Shown: positions 17,635-32,433, counted from the first letter of the stretch. The stretch is 64,000 nt of DNA from Abiotrophia sp. HMSC24B09 (GCF_001815865.1 NZ_KV822192.1:32641-96640), one strand, 5' to 3'. Notes: a model not told the origin generated them from the letters alone. Numbers and translations: made by a program.

Positions 17635-18780
17635 ATGGAAGCTATGGACCAGCTTTTAGAGCTTTTTGATTTGGCACCTGAATTGAATTTTGGGACTAAT
17701 CAGGGCTGGGCACCCGGCAAACTCTTCCTAGCGGGCGAGTATGCTGTTTTGGCCCCAGACCAGCCTGCCCTGCTCTTCGCAGTTGGCCAGTATTTGCATT
17801 GCCAAGTGGGCATCAGTCCCTGGCCCGGACGAGGCCTGCTACAGTCCAATCTGCCAGGCTTAGAAGACTGGCACTATGAGCGGGCAAATCTCTATGAGGC
17901 TGATTCAAGCCAGTGGCGCTATGTTCTAGCCGCTATGCAATTAGTGGAAGACCTAGTTAAGGAACTGGGACGCCCCTTACAAGACTATCGCCTAAGTATA
18001 GACAGTCAGCTACTAGCTGACAATGGCCGTAAATACGGCTTTGGCTCTAGCGGAGCAGTGACGGTGGCAGTCATCCAGGCCTTATTGGCTTTCTATGGCT
18101 TGGTGGCTAAGTCGCCGCTCATGCACTATAAGTTGGCTGCTATGGCTATGATGCGCCTAGGTTCCAAGGGGAGTCTGGCTGATTTAGCGGTCAATGCTTT
18201 TGGCGGCTGGCTCTACTATGTGGCCCCAGACCGAGTTTGGCTACAAGACGCCCTAGCAAACCATTCGATCTTATCCCTGCTGAGTCAAGACTGGCCTAGC
18301 CTGGTCATCCAGCCTATGTCTGCGCCGGCGGATTTAGAGGTCTTGGTGGGGTGGACTGGCGTACCAGCTTCTACCGACAACCTAATTGGTCAGTGGCAGG
18401 ACCGGTCTGGTGCCGCCTATCAGGCCTTTCTAAGTTCGGCCAAGGAGACAGTCCAGGCCATCAAGGCAGCTTTTGAGACTGGCGACAGCTTAGCCATCCA
18501 ATCGCGCCTGGCCGACTACCGACATTTACTACTACAAATTGAAAAACACAATACCCTCTCTATTGAGACACCCGCCTTACGAGAGTTGGTGACTATCGCT
18601 CAAGCCTATCAATTCGAGGCCAAATCCTCGGGGGCTGGAGGGGGAGACTGCGGGATTGCGGTCGGCCAAGGCCAAGGACTCAAGAAAGAGTTGGCGGCAG
18701 CTTGGCAGGCAGCCGGCATCACCTTAGTCGAACTAGAGATAGGGGCGCCTCAAAGGCCCTCTGAGGAGGCAGGAAATTAA
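17635..18780 (+). CDS. Phosphomevalonate kinase
   Basis: The 381-residue GHMP kinase has WAPGKLFLAGEYAVL near residue 22, the phosphate loop KYGFGSSGAVTVA near residue 127, and a C-terminal KSSGAGGGDCGIAV motif, as in bacterial phosphomevalonate kinase (MvaK2). ATG 17635 has AAGGAGG upstream. Its stop overlaps the fni start by one base (TAATG), showing tight translational coupling. Confidence 0.94.
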   Translation: MEAMDQLLELFDLAPELNFGTNQGWAPGKLFLAGEYAVLAPDQPALLFAVGQYLHCQVGISPWPGRGLLQSNLPGLEDWHYERANLYEADSSQWRYVLAAMQLVEDLVKELGRPLQDYRLSIDSQLLADNGRKYGFGSSGAVTVAVIQALLAFYGLVAKSPLMHYKLAAMAMMRLGSKGSLADLAVNAFGGWLYYVAPDRVWLQDALANHSILSLLSQDWPSLVIQPMSAPADLEVLVGWTGVPASTDNLIGQWQDRSGAAYQAFLSSAKETVQAIKAAFETGDSLAIQSRLADYRHLLLQIEKHNTLSIETPALRELVTIAQAYQFEAKSSGAGGGDCGIAVGQGQGLKKELAAAWQAAGITLVELEIGAPQRPSEEAGN

Positions 18781-19853
18781 TGCAAGAAGAAAACTTAGTG
18801 GCCCATCGTAAGGCCGACCATCTTCACTTAGCCTTGGCCCAACAGGCTGGGGTTCAGACAGCTAGTTGCTTCGATCAACTACGCTTTGTCCACCATCCCT
18901 TGGCGCTCCTGTCTCAAGATGAGATTGACCTGACTACTCAGTGGGCAGGGCACACGCATGCCTTTCCTTTTTACATCAATGCCATGACGGGTGGTTCCAA
19001 GTTAACCGGCCAATACAATGAGCAACTGGCTATCGTGGCGCGGGAGACGGGGCTAGCGCTAGCGGCTGGTTCGGCTAGTGCCATGGTCAAGGATCCGACA
19101 GTGGCGACTAGCTATCAAGTGATGCGTCAGGTCAATCCAGATGGCTTTATCCTAGCTAATCTGGGGGCCCATCACAGCCTAGAGTCGGCTCAGCGAGTCT
19201 TGGAGGCCATGGGTGCCAATGCCTTGCAAATCCACCTCAACCGGCCCCAAGAAGTGGTCATGCCTGAGGGGGACCGCGACTTCAGCCAATGGTTAAAGCA
19301 AATTGAGCGCTTAGTTAATGGCCTGGATTGCCCGGTTATCATTAAGGAAGTAGGCTTCGGTATGAGTCAACAAACCTTAAGATGCTTGGCTGAAGTCGGT
19401 GTGAAGACAGTGGACGTCAGCGGTCGGGGTGGAACTAATTTCATCCAGATTGAAGATCAACGGCACGAGACGCCTCAATTCCAAGCCCTCTACCAATATG
19501 GCCAGACGACGGCAGAGTCGCTTTTGGAAGCACGAGTAGCACCTGTCGAGTTGGAGATTTTGGCTAGTGGCGGGATTCATCAACCGGTTGATATTATTAA
19601 GTCTCTCGCTATGGGGGCTAGAGCCGTCGGGCTAGCCGGTTTCTTCTTACACTGCCTGGAAAATAAGGGACTTGAAGCGACCATTGAAGGGGTCAGAGCT
19701 TGGCAAGAGCAATTGCGCCAACTCTATCTGCTTCTAGGTGCACGTGACTGGCAAGAACTTCAGACCACTGATCTGATTCTGACAGGAGACTTGCGCAACT
19801 GGGCCCAAGACCGGGGCTTGCCTTTTCAAGACTTAGCACGCAGACATCATTAA
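18780..19853 (+). CDS. fni: Type 2 isopentenyl-diphosphate delta-isomerase
   Basis: The 357-residue FMN-dependent isomerase has the type 2 IDI signatures: N-terminal RKADHLHLAL, NAMTGGSKLTGQYNEQLA, the NLGAHHSLE stretch, VIIKEVGFGMS, DVSGRGGTNF and the late ASGGIHQPVDIIKSLAMGA phosphate site. It interconverts isopentenyl and dimethylallyl diphosphates. Last gene of the mevalonate operon, followed directly by a strong terminator. Confidence 0.96.
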   Translation: MQEENLVAHRKADHLHLALAQQAGVQTASCFDQLRFVHHPLALLSQDEIDLTTQWAGHTHAFPFYINAMTGGSKLTGQYNEQLAIVARETGLALAAGSASAMVKDPTVATSYQVMRQVNPDGFILANLGAHHSLESAQRVLEAMGANALQIHLNRPQEVVMPEGDRDFSQWLKQIERLVNGLDCPVIIKEVGFGMSQQTLRCLAEVGVKTVDVSGRGGTNFIQIEDQRHETPQFQALYQYGQTTAESLLEARVAPVELEILASGGIHQPVDIIKSLAMGARAVGLAGFFLHCLENKGLEATIEGVRAWQEQLRQLYLLLGARDWQELQTTDLILTGDLRNWAQDRGLPFQDLARRHH

Positions 19854-19858
19854 TCTTC

Positions 19859-19886
19859 AAGAGGCTGATTAATCAGCCTCTTTTTT
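19859..19886 (+). terminator. Terminator of the mevalonate operon
   Basis: A 12-bp self-complementary stem, AAGAGGCTGATT with AATCAGCCTCTT, is followed by a T run. Confidence 0.92.
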
Positions 19887-20043
19887 GTGCCCGAGGTCTG
19901 TATAGACAGAGAAATTTAAGAAATTATGGAGATGGCTAGACAACAAGATTTACCGACATAAGGAACGTAATTAAAAGACAAATATCGCAAGAAAGCTAAA
20001 TGATTCAGCAAGAATTTATAATTCATTTTGTAAGGGGATACAA

Positions 20044-25931
<5,888 letters not shown>

Positions 25932-25941
25932 TTTAGATAAG

Positions 25942-25974
25942 AGAGGTTGAGACTTTTGTCTCAGCCTCTTTTCT
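25942..25974 (+). terminator. Terminator of the GH101 gene
   Basis: A 12-bp stem AGAGGTTGAGAC/GTCTCAGCCTCT (one G-T pair) with a TTTT loop is followed by a T-rich stretch. Confidence 0.88.
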
Positions 25975-26017
25975 ATTTAGGGCAAGGAGGCTAGCAATAA
26001 AATTCTGAAAAAATTGC

Positions 26018-26046
26018 TTGCCATGCTTAGTCCAGGATGCTATAAT
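26018..26046 (+). promoter_or_regulatory. tRNA-Leu promoter
   Basis: -35 TTGCCA (26018-26023), 17-nt spacer, extended -10 TGCTATAAT (hexamer 26041-26046), 18 nt before the tRNA 5' end. Confidence 0.88.
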
Positions 26047-26063
26047 AATCGAGTAGTGATTTT

Positions 26064-26146
26064 GCGGTCATGGCGGAATGGCAGACGCGCTGTCTTGAGG
26101 GGGCAGTGGGGGTATCCCCGTGGAAGTTCGAGTCTTCTTGGCCGCA
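26064..26146 (+). tRNA. tRNA-Leu (anticodon GAG)
   Basis: The 83-nt sequence folds as a class II tRNA: acceptor stem GCGGTCA/TGGCCGC with discriminator A, D arm with GGCGGAATGGCAGAC, anticodon stem CTGTC/GGCAG with loop TTGAGGG (anticodon GAG, reading CUC and CUU), long variable arm GGGG-TAT-CCCC, and T arm GGAAG-TTCGAGT-CTTCT. The 3' CCA is not encoded. It stands alone with its own promoter and terminator. Confidence 0.96.
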
Positions 26147-26152
26147 TCACCG

Positions 26153-26176
26153 AGGAGGGGCAACCCTCCTTTTTTG
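26153..26176 (+). terminator. tRNA-Leu terminator
   Basis: A 7-bp stem AGGAGGG/CCCTCCT with loop GCAA and a T run, six bases past the tRNA. Confidence 0.92.
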
Positions 26177-26223
26177 TTATATATAGGGTTGAGGCTAGAC
26201 ATTCTAACTCTCATCGACATTTA

Positions 26224-26252
26224 ATGACACCGGGACAGGGTTTTGATACAAT
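26224..26252 (+). promoter_or_regulatory. guaA promoter
   Basis: -35 ATGACA (26224-26229), 17-nt spacer, -10 TACAAT (26247-26252). The ribosome site AAAGGAG lies before ATG 26286. No guanine riboswitch or PurBox is evident in the short leader. Confidence 0.7.
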
Positions 26253-26285
26253 AGGCAATAATAAGATGAAGTAAAGGAGCAAAGC

Positions 26286-27836
26286 ATGAAAACACAGGCA
26301 TCGTTAGAGAAAATTATTGTGTTGGATTTTGGGAGTCAGTATAACCAGTTGATTACCCGCCGCATTCGGGAATTTGGAGTCTTCAGTGAATTATTACCCA
26401 ATGATACCAGTGCAGCCGACATTCAAGCCGAAGGCAATGTCAAGGGGATTATCTTCTCAGGGGGACCACATAGCGTCTATGCTGAGGGTGCCTTCACCAT
26501 TGACCCCGCCATCTTCGAATTAGGGATTCCAATCTTAGGGATTTGCTATGGCATGCAGTTGACCACCCATCTCTTGGGCGGTAAGGTCGAATCTGCTAAC
26601 AAGCGCGAATATGGTCGCTCCATGTTAGATGTTCACCAACGTGAAACAGGCCTCTTTGCTGGCTTAGGTAGCCATGAGAAGGTTTGGATGAGCCATGGTG
26701 ACTTAATCGTGCAAGTGCCTGAAGGCTTCAGCGTGACGGCGTCTAACGATCACTGCCCGGTGGCGGCCTTCGAGAACCCAGCCCGTCAAATCTACGGCGT
26801 CCAGTTCCACCCAGAAGTGCGTCACTCTGAACACGGGAATGACTTGCTCCGCAACTTCGCTTTCAATATCTGTGGGGCCAAAGGCGACTGGTCCATGGAA
26901 GACTTCATCGAAATTGAAGTAGCCAAAATTCGCCAACAAGTCGGCGACCGTAAGGTCTTGCTTGGCTTGTCCGGTGGGGTAGACTCCAGCGTCGTAGGGG
27001 TGCTCTTACAGAAAGCCATTGGCGACCAATTAACCTGTATCTTCGTCGACCACGGCCTCTTGCGTAAAGGGGAAGGCGACCAAGTTATGGATAGCCTAGC
27101 TGGTAAATTCGGTCTTAACATTATCCGGGTTAATGCCAAGGACCGCTTCTTGTCCAAGTTAGCCGGCGTGAGCGACCCTGAACAAAAACGTAAAATTATC
27201 GGCAATGAATTCGTCTATGTCTTCGATGATGAAGCAGCCAAGTTAGAAGGGGTAGACTTCCTAGCCCAAGGGACCCTCTACACCGACATCATCGAGTCTG
27301 GGACCAAGACAGCCGAGACTATCAAGTCTCACCACAACGTGGGTGGTCTGCCAGAAGATATGCAGTTCGAGTTGATTGAGCCTCTCAATACCCTCTTCAA
27401 GGACGAAGTACGTGCCTTGGGGACAGCGCTGGGAATGCCAGACAGCTTGGTATGGCGCCAACCATTCCCAGGCCCAGGTCTCGGTATTCGGGTTATCGGC
27501 GAAATCACCGAAGAAAAACTCGAAATCGTCCGTGAATCAGATGCCATTCTGCGCGAAGAGATTGCTAACCATGGCTTAGAACGCGATGTATGGCAATACT
27601 TCACTGTACTCCCAGGCTTCAAGTCTGTTGGGGTTATGGGGGATGGCCGGACCTACGATTACACCATCGGGATTCGTGCCGTCACCTCTATCGACGGGAT
27701 GACCAGTGACTTCGCCCGCCTACCTTGGGAAGTGCTACAAGTAATCAGCGCTCGGATTGTTAACGAAGTAGCCCATGTTAACCGCGTGGTCTATGATATT
27801 ACAAGTAAACCACCGGCGACCATAGAGTGGGAATAA
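26286..27836 (+). CDS. guaA: GMP synthase (glutamine-hydrolysing)
   Basis: The 516-residue two-domain enzyme makes GMP from XMP. The N-terminal class I amidotransferase has GICYGMQ (nucleophile Cys) and [10 protein letters not shown] (His/Glu). The ATP pyrophosphatase P-loop is [14 protein letters not shown], and the C-terminal dimerisation domain ends KPPATIEWE, the invariant GuaA terminus. Length is typical. The 3' end and downstream region of guaA are known integration sites for genomic islands, and here foreign AT-rich DNA begins immediately after the gene's terminator. Confidence 0.98.
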   Translation: MKTQASLEKIIVLDFGSQYNQLITRRIREFGVFSELLPNDTSAADIQAEGNVKGIIFSGGPHSVYAEGAFTIDPAIFELGIPILGICYGMQLTTHLLGGKVESANKREYGRSMLDVHQRETGLFAGLGSHEKVWMSHGDLIVQVPEGFSVTASNDHCPVAAFENPARQIYGVQFHPEVRHSEHGNDLLRNFAFNICGAKGDWSMEDFIEIEVAKIRQQVGDRKVLLGLSGGVDSSVVGVLLQKAIGDQLTCIFVDHGLLRKGEGDQVMDSLAGKFGLNIIRVNAKDRFLSKLAGVSDPEQKRKIIGNEFVYVFDDEAAKLEGVDFLAQGTLYTDIIESGTKTAETIKSHHNVGGLPEDMQFELIEPLNTLFKDEVRALGTALGMPDSLVWRQPFPGPGLGIRVIGEITEEKLEIVRESDAILREEIANHGLERDVWQYFTVLPGFKSVGVMGDGRTYDYTIGIRAVTSIDGMTSDFARLPWEVLQVISARIVNEVAHVNRVVYDITSKPPATIEWE

Positions 27837-27844
27837 AGTAAAGA

Positions 27845-27887
27845 GGATAGAAACCTTGATTTAATAGGGTTTCTATCCCTTTTTTTC
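27845..27887 (+). terminator. guaA terminator
   Basis: An 11-bp stem GGATAGAAACC/GGTTTCTATCC followed by C and a run of seven T. Confidence 0.92.
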
Positions 27888-27913
27888 TTGCTTTGAATAC
27901 ATTAGCCTTAAAA
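27854..27913. repeat. Direct repeat copy 1, possible attachment-site remnant
   Basis: This 60-bp stretch, running from CCTTGATTTAATAGGG through the T run to GAATACATTAGCCTTAAAA, recurs imperfectly at 31753-31824. The two copies bracket an AT-rich segment with integrase relics, so they may be attL/attR-like borders or tandem island junctions downstream of guaA. Confidence 0.5.
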
Positions 27914-28174
27914 GAGGGCGTTGTCGAATATCTTAAGGAAGTGGTTACTCACCTGAAAGAATTGAATTCAAATAAACAAGAGGTTTGCTAAGAAGCAGGG
28001 AAGGAAGGGATTTGCCGAGTAGTTAAAGCGCAAAAATATACTAAACTAGAATGCGGAGAGCCTGGGCACAATAACATTCTAAATCTAAGTGATGTGGTAT
28101 ATTGGCGAGATGGCTTAACTGACGGTACTGAAGAAGTGAATAGGGAAACTGAGCACCTAGTTAGTCGATTTTAA
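27893..28174 (+). pseudogene. Degraded reading frame with one internal stop, function unknown
   Basis: One frame stays open for 94 codons apart from a single TAA after 34 codons (…KELNSNKQEVC-stop-EAGKEGICRVV…). It begins within direct repeat copy 1 and has no ribosome site. I do not recognise the family. It is probably the tail of a gene carried by the decayed island. Confidence 0.35.
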
Positions 28175-28277
28175 GAAAGAAGGGGCGTCTATATGAGGCT
28201 TTTTTGAATATAGACTTTGTGGGTTATTTAGTTTAGAATTAGTGTTGAAAAGTAAATTCAAAGAAGGAAGTGTTAAA

Positions 28278-28847
28278 ATGAAAAAATACTCCTTGCATTA
28301 TTTGCGTTAATTGCGCTTATCACCATCCCCTCAACCTTATTTGCAGAAGACAAAGACCCTACCCCATGGCAATATAAGGACCATTTTATAAAAATGGAGG
28401 CTCTCATTGACGATGATGCGGAAGCCTCATATGACCGCTTTATGAAGTTTGTTAAGATTGAGGATCGATATCAGCCGAAGAATGAATCACTCCCGGACGG
28501 TACGGAATTCAAGTTCTACAAGGGCGATGATAAGAATAGTGGTTTATATGCAAATACTGACGGTAAGACTATTGGGCTCGAGATAAAGCCACTCTCAATC
28601 AATGGTGTTTTAGGATATCTAGAAGCCGTTAATATTGAATATACAACTGAGCTCGTTGGACCCATCTAGCTATGAGTTTAAGACTGCTTTTGTTAAAAGT
28701 GATAAAATAGCAGTTGGAATAACTCCATATGAGATAAGAGATAAGAAAGGGAGCGCTACCGCATACAAGTATGGCTTAATGATATTCAAAGATTTAGATT
28801 TCTATGAGAAGGCTAAAAAAATATACGAAGCAGAGAATAAAGAATAG
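28278..28847 (+). pseudogene. Small secreted protein gene broken by two frameshifts
   Basis: ATG 28278 has GAAGGAAGTG upstream, but the frame stops after 10 codons. Adding one base in the A tract right after the start restores a signal peptide (ILLALFALIALITIPSTLFA then EDKDPTPWQYKDHF) that runs into the open frame ending near 28668. A second shift near 28660 leads into the last part (PSSYEFKTAFVKSDKIAVGI… YEAENKE). The intact product would be an exported protein of about 190 residues. I do not recognise the family. Two lesions argue for decay over sequencing error, though the homopolymer lesion alone could be either. Confidence 0.6.
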
Positions 28848-29130
28848 GTAGTAAATGGCGTTTCGCTACAAAAAATCCCATCAAATGGTGAGCTAAAACA
28901 CGTTGACGAGTGAATACGTTAAATGGTTATCAATGTGTGTTGAAAATATTCAATGTATTTGTCTAGTGTTAAAGAGTGACAATATGCATATTGATTGAGT
29001 AGGATTAGAAGGCGAAATTTAATAAAGTAAGTAATAGTAATGCTAGTATGCGATGAAATCGGCCCACTAGTACACAAATGGTACAAAGTGGTAAAAAGAG
29101 TAATTCAAATAATGGCCCCAAGTGGCTTAT
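28848..29130. other. AT-rich intergenic stretch, nothing recognised
   Basis: No open frame with a ribosome site and no clear structure is visible between the broken secreted gene and the terminator of the minus-strand HEPN gene. Confidence 0.6.
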
Positions 29131-29165
29131 AAAAAGAGTATTCTCTTTATTGAGAATACTCTTTT
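29131..29165 (-). terminator. Terminator of the HEPN-motif gene
   Basis: A 14-bp perfect stem (29132-29145 with 29152-29165, 6-nt loop) is followed by five T on the minus strand, directly past the stop at 29169. Confidence 0.9.
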
Positions 29166-29168
29166 GGT

Positions 29169-30605
29169 TTACTCGATATTAATTATTCCTCTACACAAGT
29201 CTTTGAAGTTTTTATCCTTATACGCTGTGTGTAGGTGTTTGTTATTTGCAGCAACAATCAGGAAATCTATAATTTCGTTAAGCCTTTCACCTATTTGATT
29301 GGATTTTAAAATTACTAAGATTTCCTTTACATTATTGGATTTTACGTTGCTATTATCATAAAAAGAATCAAGGTGATTTTTAAGTAGTTCAAGTGTGATT
29401 TTTACTTGATTTTTTGAAAGTAATTTAAAAAGTGAGTCATAATATTCTTTTGCGCCAGGTGAAACTCCGTTCTGATACGGTACTTCTCGCCCAATTCTGC
29501 ATTCAAGAAAAGTGTTCAATAATTTTGTCGTCTGCTCTTCGGGGAGACTTTCGCTACTTTTAATATATTTCATAATTTCTCTAGCGATTGGTGGCTCGTG
29601 ATAGTAGTTATCCCAGCTGTGTGCAGCATTATACAAATCATCGCACAGGCCACTTATAGTAAGACTTTTTTCGTTTATCGTTAAATAGTGGAGTCCATTA
29701 CAATTTTCAAAGAATGTATAGGCCAAGTCCTCTTTATCTTTATCAAGATTATTTTTGTAGTATTCTTTTTTTGTGCCTAGATCGTATTTAGTAGGATCTG
29801 TTGTATATTCCCATAAAATTGATGACACAGAAAGGATGTTATTACGAACCTGTTGAGAGGTTTTCTCGGAAACATATATTCCGAATAATGTAGCCAATAA
29901 TGAGGAACTTATATTTGTAGATAAGTCTTTAAATAAAATTTTATACCCATCTAAGGTGTTTGTTTCTATTGGAGTATCCATTTTTTTAATATTTTCAATA
30001 ATTTTTTTTGAATTTACTGCTGAAGCAGAAGGCTGATCATTTATTACATCTTTTACGCATACTTCAAGCCACCCAAGAAGCTCGTAAGGATTAATTGTAG
30101 AAATATTAGGATGCGATGCACCTATTTGATTTCTCATATCTAAGATGTGACAGAGTTTCCTATAATTGATATCAGAAATCCACTCTAACTTTTTGCAAGT
30201 CTCTAAAAGTGTTTTGTCTTTAATACCAGATAAATCTGCATCTGTCTTAAATTCCTCGCGAGTTTTTCCTCCTAAAGCATTATCATAAAATGTTTCTAAA
30301 CCATAATAAATAATTTTTTCTCGTAAGTTGATTACCACTTCATTCCAAACATAATTTAACGCAGCGTCAAATAACCCTATTGCGGATGCAGCTACGAACT
30401 TTGACAAATAAGTTGCATCATTTTTCTTTTCTAGAGGGATAGTGGATAATAAATTTGGTAGAGCACTTATTATAGTATTTATATTATCGGTTTCTGCAAT
30501 GATGTTTTCTGACGGTAGATTTAATAGGTTCAGATACTGCTGAAATTTTGAGCTCTCAGCAGTTATATTACCCCCAGCGATAATCAATTCATTATTATTT
30601 TCCAT
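29169..30605 (-). CDS. HEPN-motif protein of unknown function in the foreign island
   Basis: The 478-residue cytoplasmic protein is not one I can name. Residues about 70-190 are helical and contain LDMRNQIGASHPN, an R-x6-H motif (R158, H165) in the setting usual for HEPN RNase domains: a preceding helix LETCKKLEWISDINYRKLCH, and then PYELLGWLEVCV. The rest is helical, with a C-terminal part rich in Lys/Asn/Leu. I start it at ATG 30605, with AGGTG about 6 nt before; an in-frame GTG at 30614 is the alternative. Codon use is AT-rich, unlike the core genes. HEPN proteins in islands are often toxins or phage-abortive effectors; that role here is inference. Confidence 0.65.
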   Translation of the reverse strand: MENNNELIIAGGNITAESSKFQQYLNLLNLPSENIIAETDNINTIISALPNLLSTIPLEKKNDATYLSKFVAASAIGLFDAALNYVWNEVVINLREKIIYYGLETFYDNALGGKTREEFKTDADLSGIKDKTLLETCKKLEWISDINYRKLCHILDMRNQIGASHPNISTINPYELLGWLEVCVKDVINDQPSASAVNSKKIIENIKKMDTPIETNTLDGYKILFKDLSTNISSSLLATLFGIYVSEKTSQQVRNNILSVSSILWEYTTDPTKYDLGTKKEYYKNNLDKDKEDLAYTFFENCNGLHYLTINEKSLTISGLCDDLYNAAHSWDNYYHEPPIAREIMKYIKSSESLPEEQTTKLLNTFLECRIGREVPYQNGVSPGAKEYYDSLFKLLSKNQVKITLELLKNHLDSFYDNSNVKSNNVKEILVILKSNQIGERLNEIIDFLIVAANNKHLHTAYKDKNFKDLCRGIINIE

Positions 30606-30881
30606 ATGGTACACCTATCTTATGTTTATTTTTAGATTTCTTGATTTCTTTGGATTGGATAGCTTCCAATCCTTAAATTATCCATCTGTGATTTTGCCAT
30701 TACAGTGTTTTATTTCCATCTCATTCCACAAGAAATTCATTGGAGTTAATATCATGTGACAGTAAGTCAATGATGGCGCCGCCTATCAGAGGTCTAAGCT
30801 TCATTTCTTTTTCGTGGTCAAATACAAGTATGAATAAACTCGTGGATGGAGTTCGGTTCGTGGTTTATAAGGGCAGAAATA
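30606..30881. other. AT-rich upstream region of the HEPN gene, nothing recognised
   Basis: It must hold the promoter of the minus-strand gene but no convincing -10/-35 pair stands out. No coding relic is recognised. Confidence 0.4.
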
Positions 30882-31061
30882 TCACAGTCTATTTGCTATG
30901 ATTTTTTTGTATTTGTTCTTTCGAGGGAGATTTATTACAAACTCATAAATTCGTAAGACAGCATCGGTCAATCTAGCTTTAATTGCAAGTTCCTTTTGAG
31001 TGAAGTTTTGTAGCAATCGAAGCTTTTAAATTTTTGCCCGGATATCATAGGGAAGCTCCAT
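30882..31061 (-). pseudogene. Broken XRE-family helix-turn-helix regulator
   Basis: A minus-strand frame of 60 codons starts MELPYDIRAKI, meets an in-frame stop, and continues KLRLLQNFTQKELAIKARLT…IYEFVINLPRKN, a recognisable XRE helix-turn-helix as found on phage and ICE elements. The protein ends after about 59 residues, shorter than usual for a regulator, so it is both interrupted and probably truncated. Confidence 0.65.
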
Positions 31062-31136
31062 TCTATAAACAATTAGATTTCGTTTCGTATATTTTATCAC
31101 AAAATCGTACAAAGCGCAAACAGTTCTCTGTGTATA

Positions 31137-31319
31137 ATGCGTGAGAATGGTGAAGTAAATAATAATCAAAAAGAAAATTTAAAATCACTTTCGACAGAAC
31201 TAATATGAACTCCAGTAACAGAACAGAAGAATAATGAATCGAATAGACACAAGCTAATAAAATTGATGCTTGTCCTAACCCAAGATAGGAATAGAGAATT
31301 TGGCGCCGTTTTTGAATAG
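31137..31319 (+). pseudogene. Degraded short reading frame of the mobile element
   Basis: One frame of 61 codons with a single internal stop after 23 residues (MRENGEVNNNQKENLKSLST … HKLIKLMLVLTQDRNREF). It lies between the XRE relic and the integrase relic. I do not recognise it; an ICE accessory gene is likely from position only. Confidence 0.3.
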
Positions 31320-31361
31320 AAGAAAGAAAAAAATCACAAGATATTTATGGGCGTATAAGAA

Positions 31362-31752
31362 GTGCAAGAATTCTTAGAAGTGAGTAGAACTACTGCATAT
31401 CAACTGTTTAATGAGATGATGATGAAAAATGATACGGGACAAAGTTATTCTCTGACTTATTTGAGGACAATACAGGCGCAACTCAGCGGTATCTTGAATC
31501 ACGATTGCAAATTCTATAGTTTGAAAACAATGTTAATCGTGATGTGGGCACAAATGGTGAAAAGGGAGCAAATGAAATGCTTTTTTGGATAAGAGAAGGG
31601 TATGAAGGTTTTGTTGAAGCTATTAAGGATAAATCGCAATCATTTTATGCCTTTGAAATTCTGTATTGGTATGGATTGAGAGTTGGAGAGCTGCTGGCCT
31701 TTACAAAAGAGAAAGTCGCTTTCAAGAACAATATCATAAAGATTAATCAGTC
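31362..31752 (+). pseudogene. Excisionase-like and tyrosine integrase relics fused and frameshifted
   Basis: The first part (VQEFLEVSRTTAYQLFNEM, GTG start) resembles an [15 protein letters not shown] helix-turn-helix. It runs into a tyrosine-recombinase core-binding segment (YSLTYLRTIQAQLSGILNH), then shifts frame near 31540 into EMLFWIREGYEGFVEAIKDK and the catalytic arginine region AFEILYWYGLRVGELLAFT. The remaining catalytic half (H-x-x-R and Tyr) is missing: the gene is cut off where direct repeat copy 2 begins. Known integrases are about 380 residues, so at most half remains. Confidence 0.75.
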
Positions 31753-31824
31753 CCTTGTTTTAATAGGGTGTCTATCCCCTTTTTTCTTTCTTTGAATGTG
31801 TTTTGAATACGTTAGCCCTTAAAA
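31753..31824. repeat. Direct repeat copy 2, possible attachment-site remnant
   Basis: It matches copy 1 at 27854-27913 apart from single-base changes and a short insertion (GTGTTTTGAATAC). It lacks the left arm of the guaA terminator. It truncates the plus-strand integrase relic on its left and touches the 3' end of a minus-strand integrase relic on its right, as att sites often do. Confidence 0.5.
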
Positions 31825-31938
31825 ATTGACATAATTTGCGAATCTTTCGGCTAATCTCTCACGTTGTTTCTCCGTTAAATGGGCATAGATATTCGTAATT
31901 GTATGAATACCTATTGTTCTGTTGTGATGTTTTGTTTA
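31819..31938 (-). pseudogene. C-terminal remnant of a second tyrosine integrase
   Basis: On the minus strand the frame reads KHHNRTIGIHTITNIYAHLT then EKQRERLAERFANYVNF-stop, typical of the last 35 residues of Gram-positive phage/ICE integrases around and after the catalytic tyrosine (NIYAH). The frame is closed by a stop upstream, so the rest of the gene is gone. It is oriented opposite to the relic at 31362, so two different integrases have been present. Confidence 0.65.
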
Positions 31939-32433
31939 CTGTCAGTTAAAAAATTGCTGAGTCAACATCAAGCTAAGTTAGAGTTAGAATTTTTATATGC
32001 TGAAATCCTGTAGAGACTAGAGTATGAGAAAGCATGCTCTATAGAACTAAGGAAAGACTTCTCAGAAAGTTGCTTTGTCATTCCTATGAAACCACTGATA
32101 AAATTTCAAAGTGAAAAGAGGTATGCATTTACATTTGCTAAAATAGAGAAGACTATGATTTTTTTTGCCACGAAGATGAGTACCCTTAAAATTAAACCCT
32201 TACAAATCGTTTGACATAATGTTATAATATATATAACAACTTCATGAACTTATAGAATCTCTGGTTTGTTGAAGTATAAATATGTTCTGTTAGTATTAGG
32301 GAAACATAAGAAAACAACATGAAGAGCGCAACACATTAGGCCGCGCTAGTGAGAATAAAATTTTTCGAATGCAATCAAAGGGGATAGAGAGTGTTGGTAA
32401 AACTTTGCAACTCAATATATGGGGGAATGAACA
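31939..32433 (+). other. Leader region of the STAND/HEPN unit with palindromic operator-like site
   Basis: From 31939 to about 32210 there are only short relic-like frames (one open for 66 codons, without a start). TTGACA at 32211-32216 is followed by the perfect palindrome GTTATA-ATATA-TATAAC (32221-32237), which also contains possible -10 sequences TATAAT (too close) and TATAAC (15-nt spacing). A leader of about 190 nt then precedes the TTG start at 32434, which has GGGGGA as ribosome site. Confidence 0.5.
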
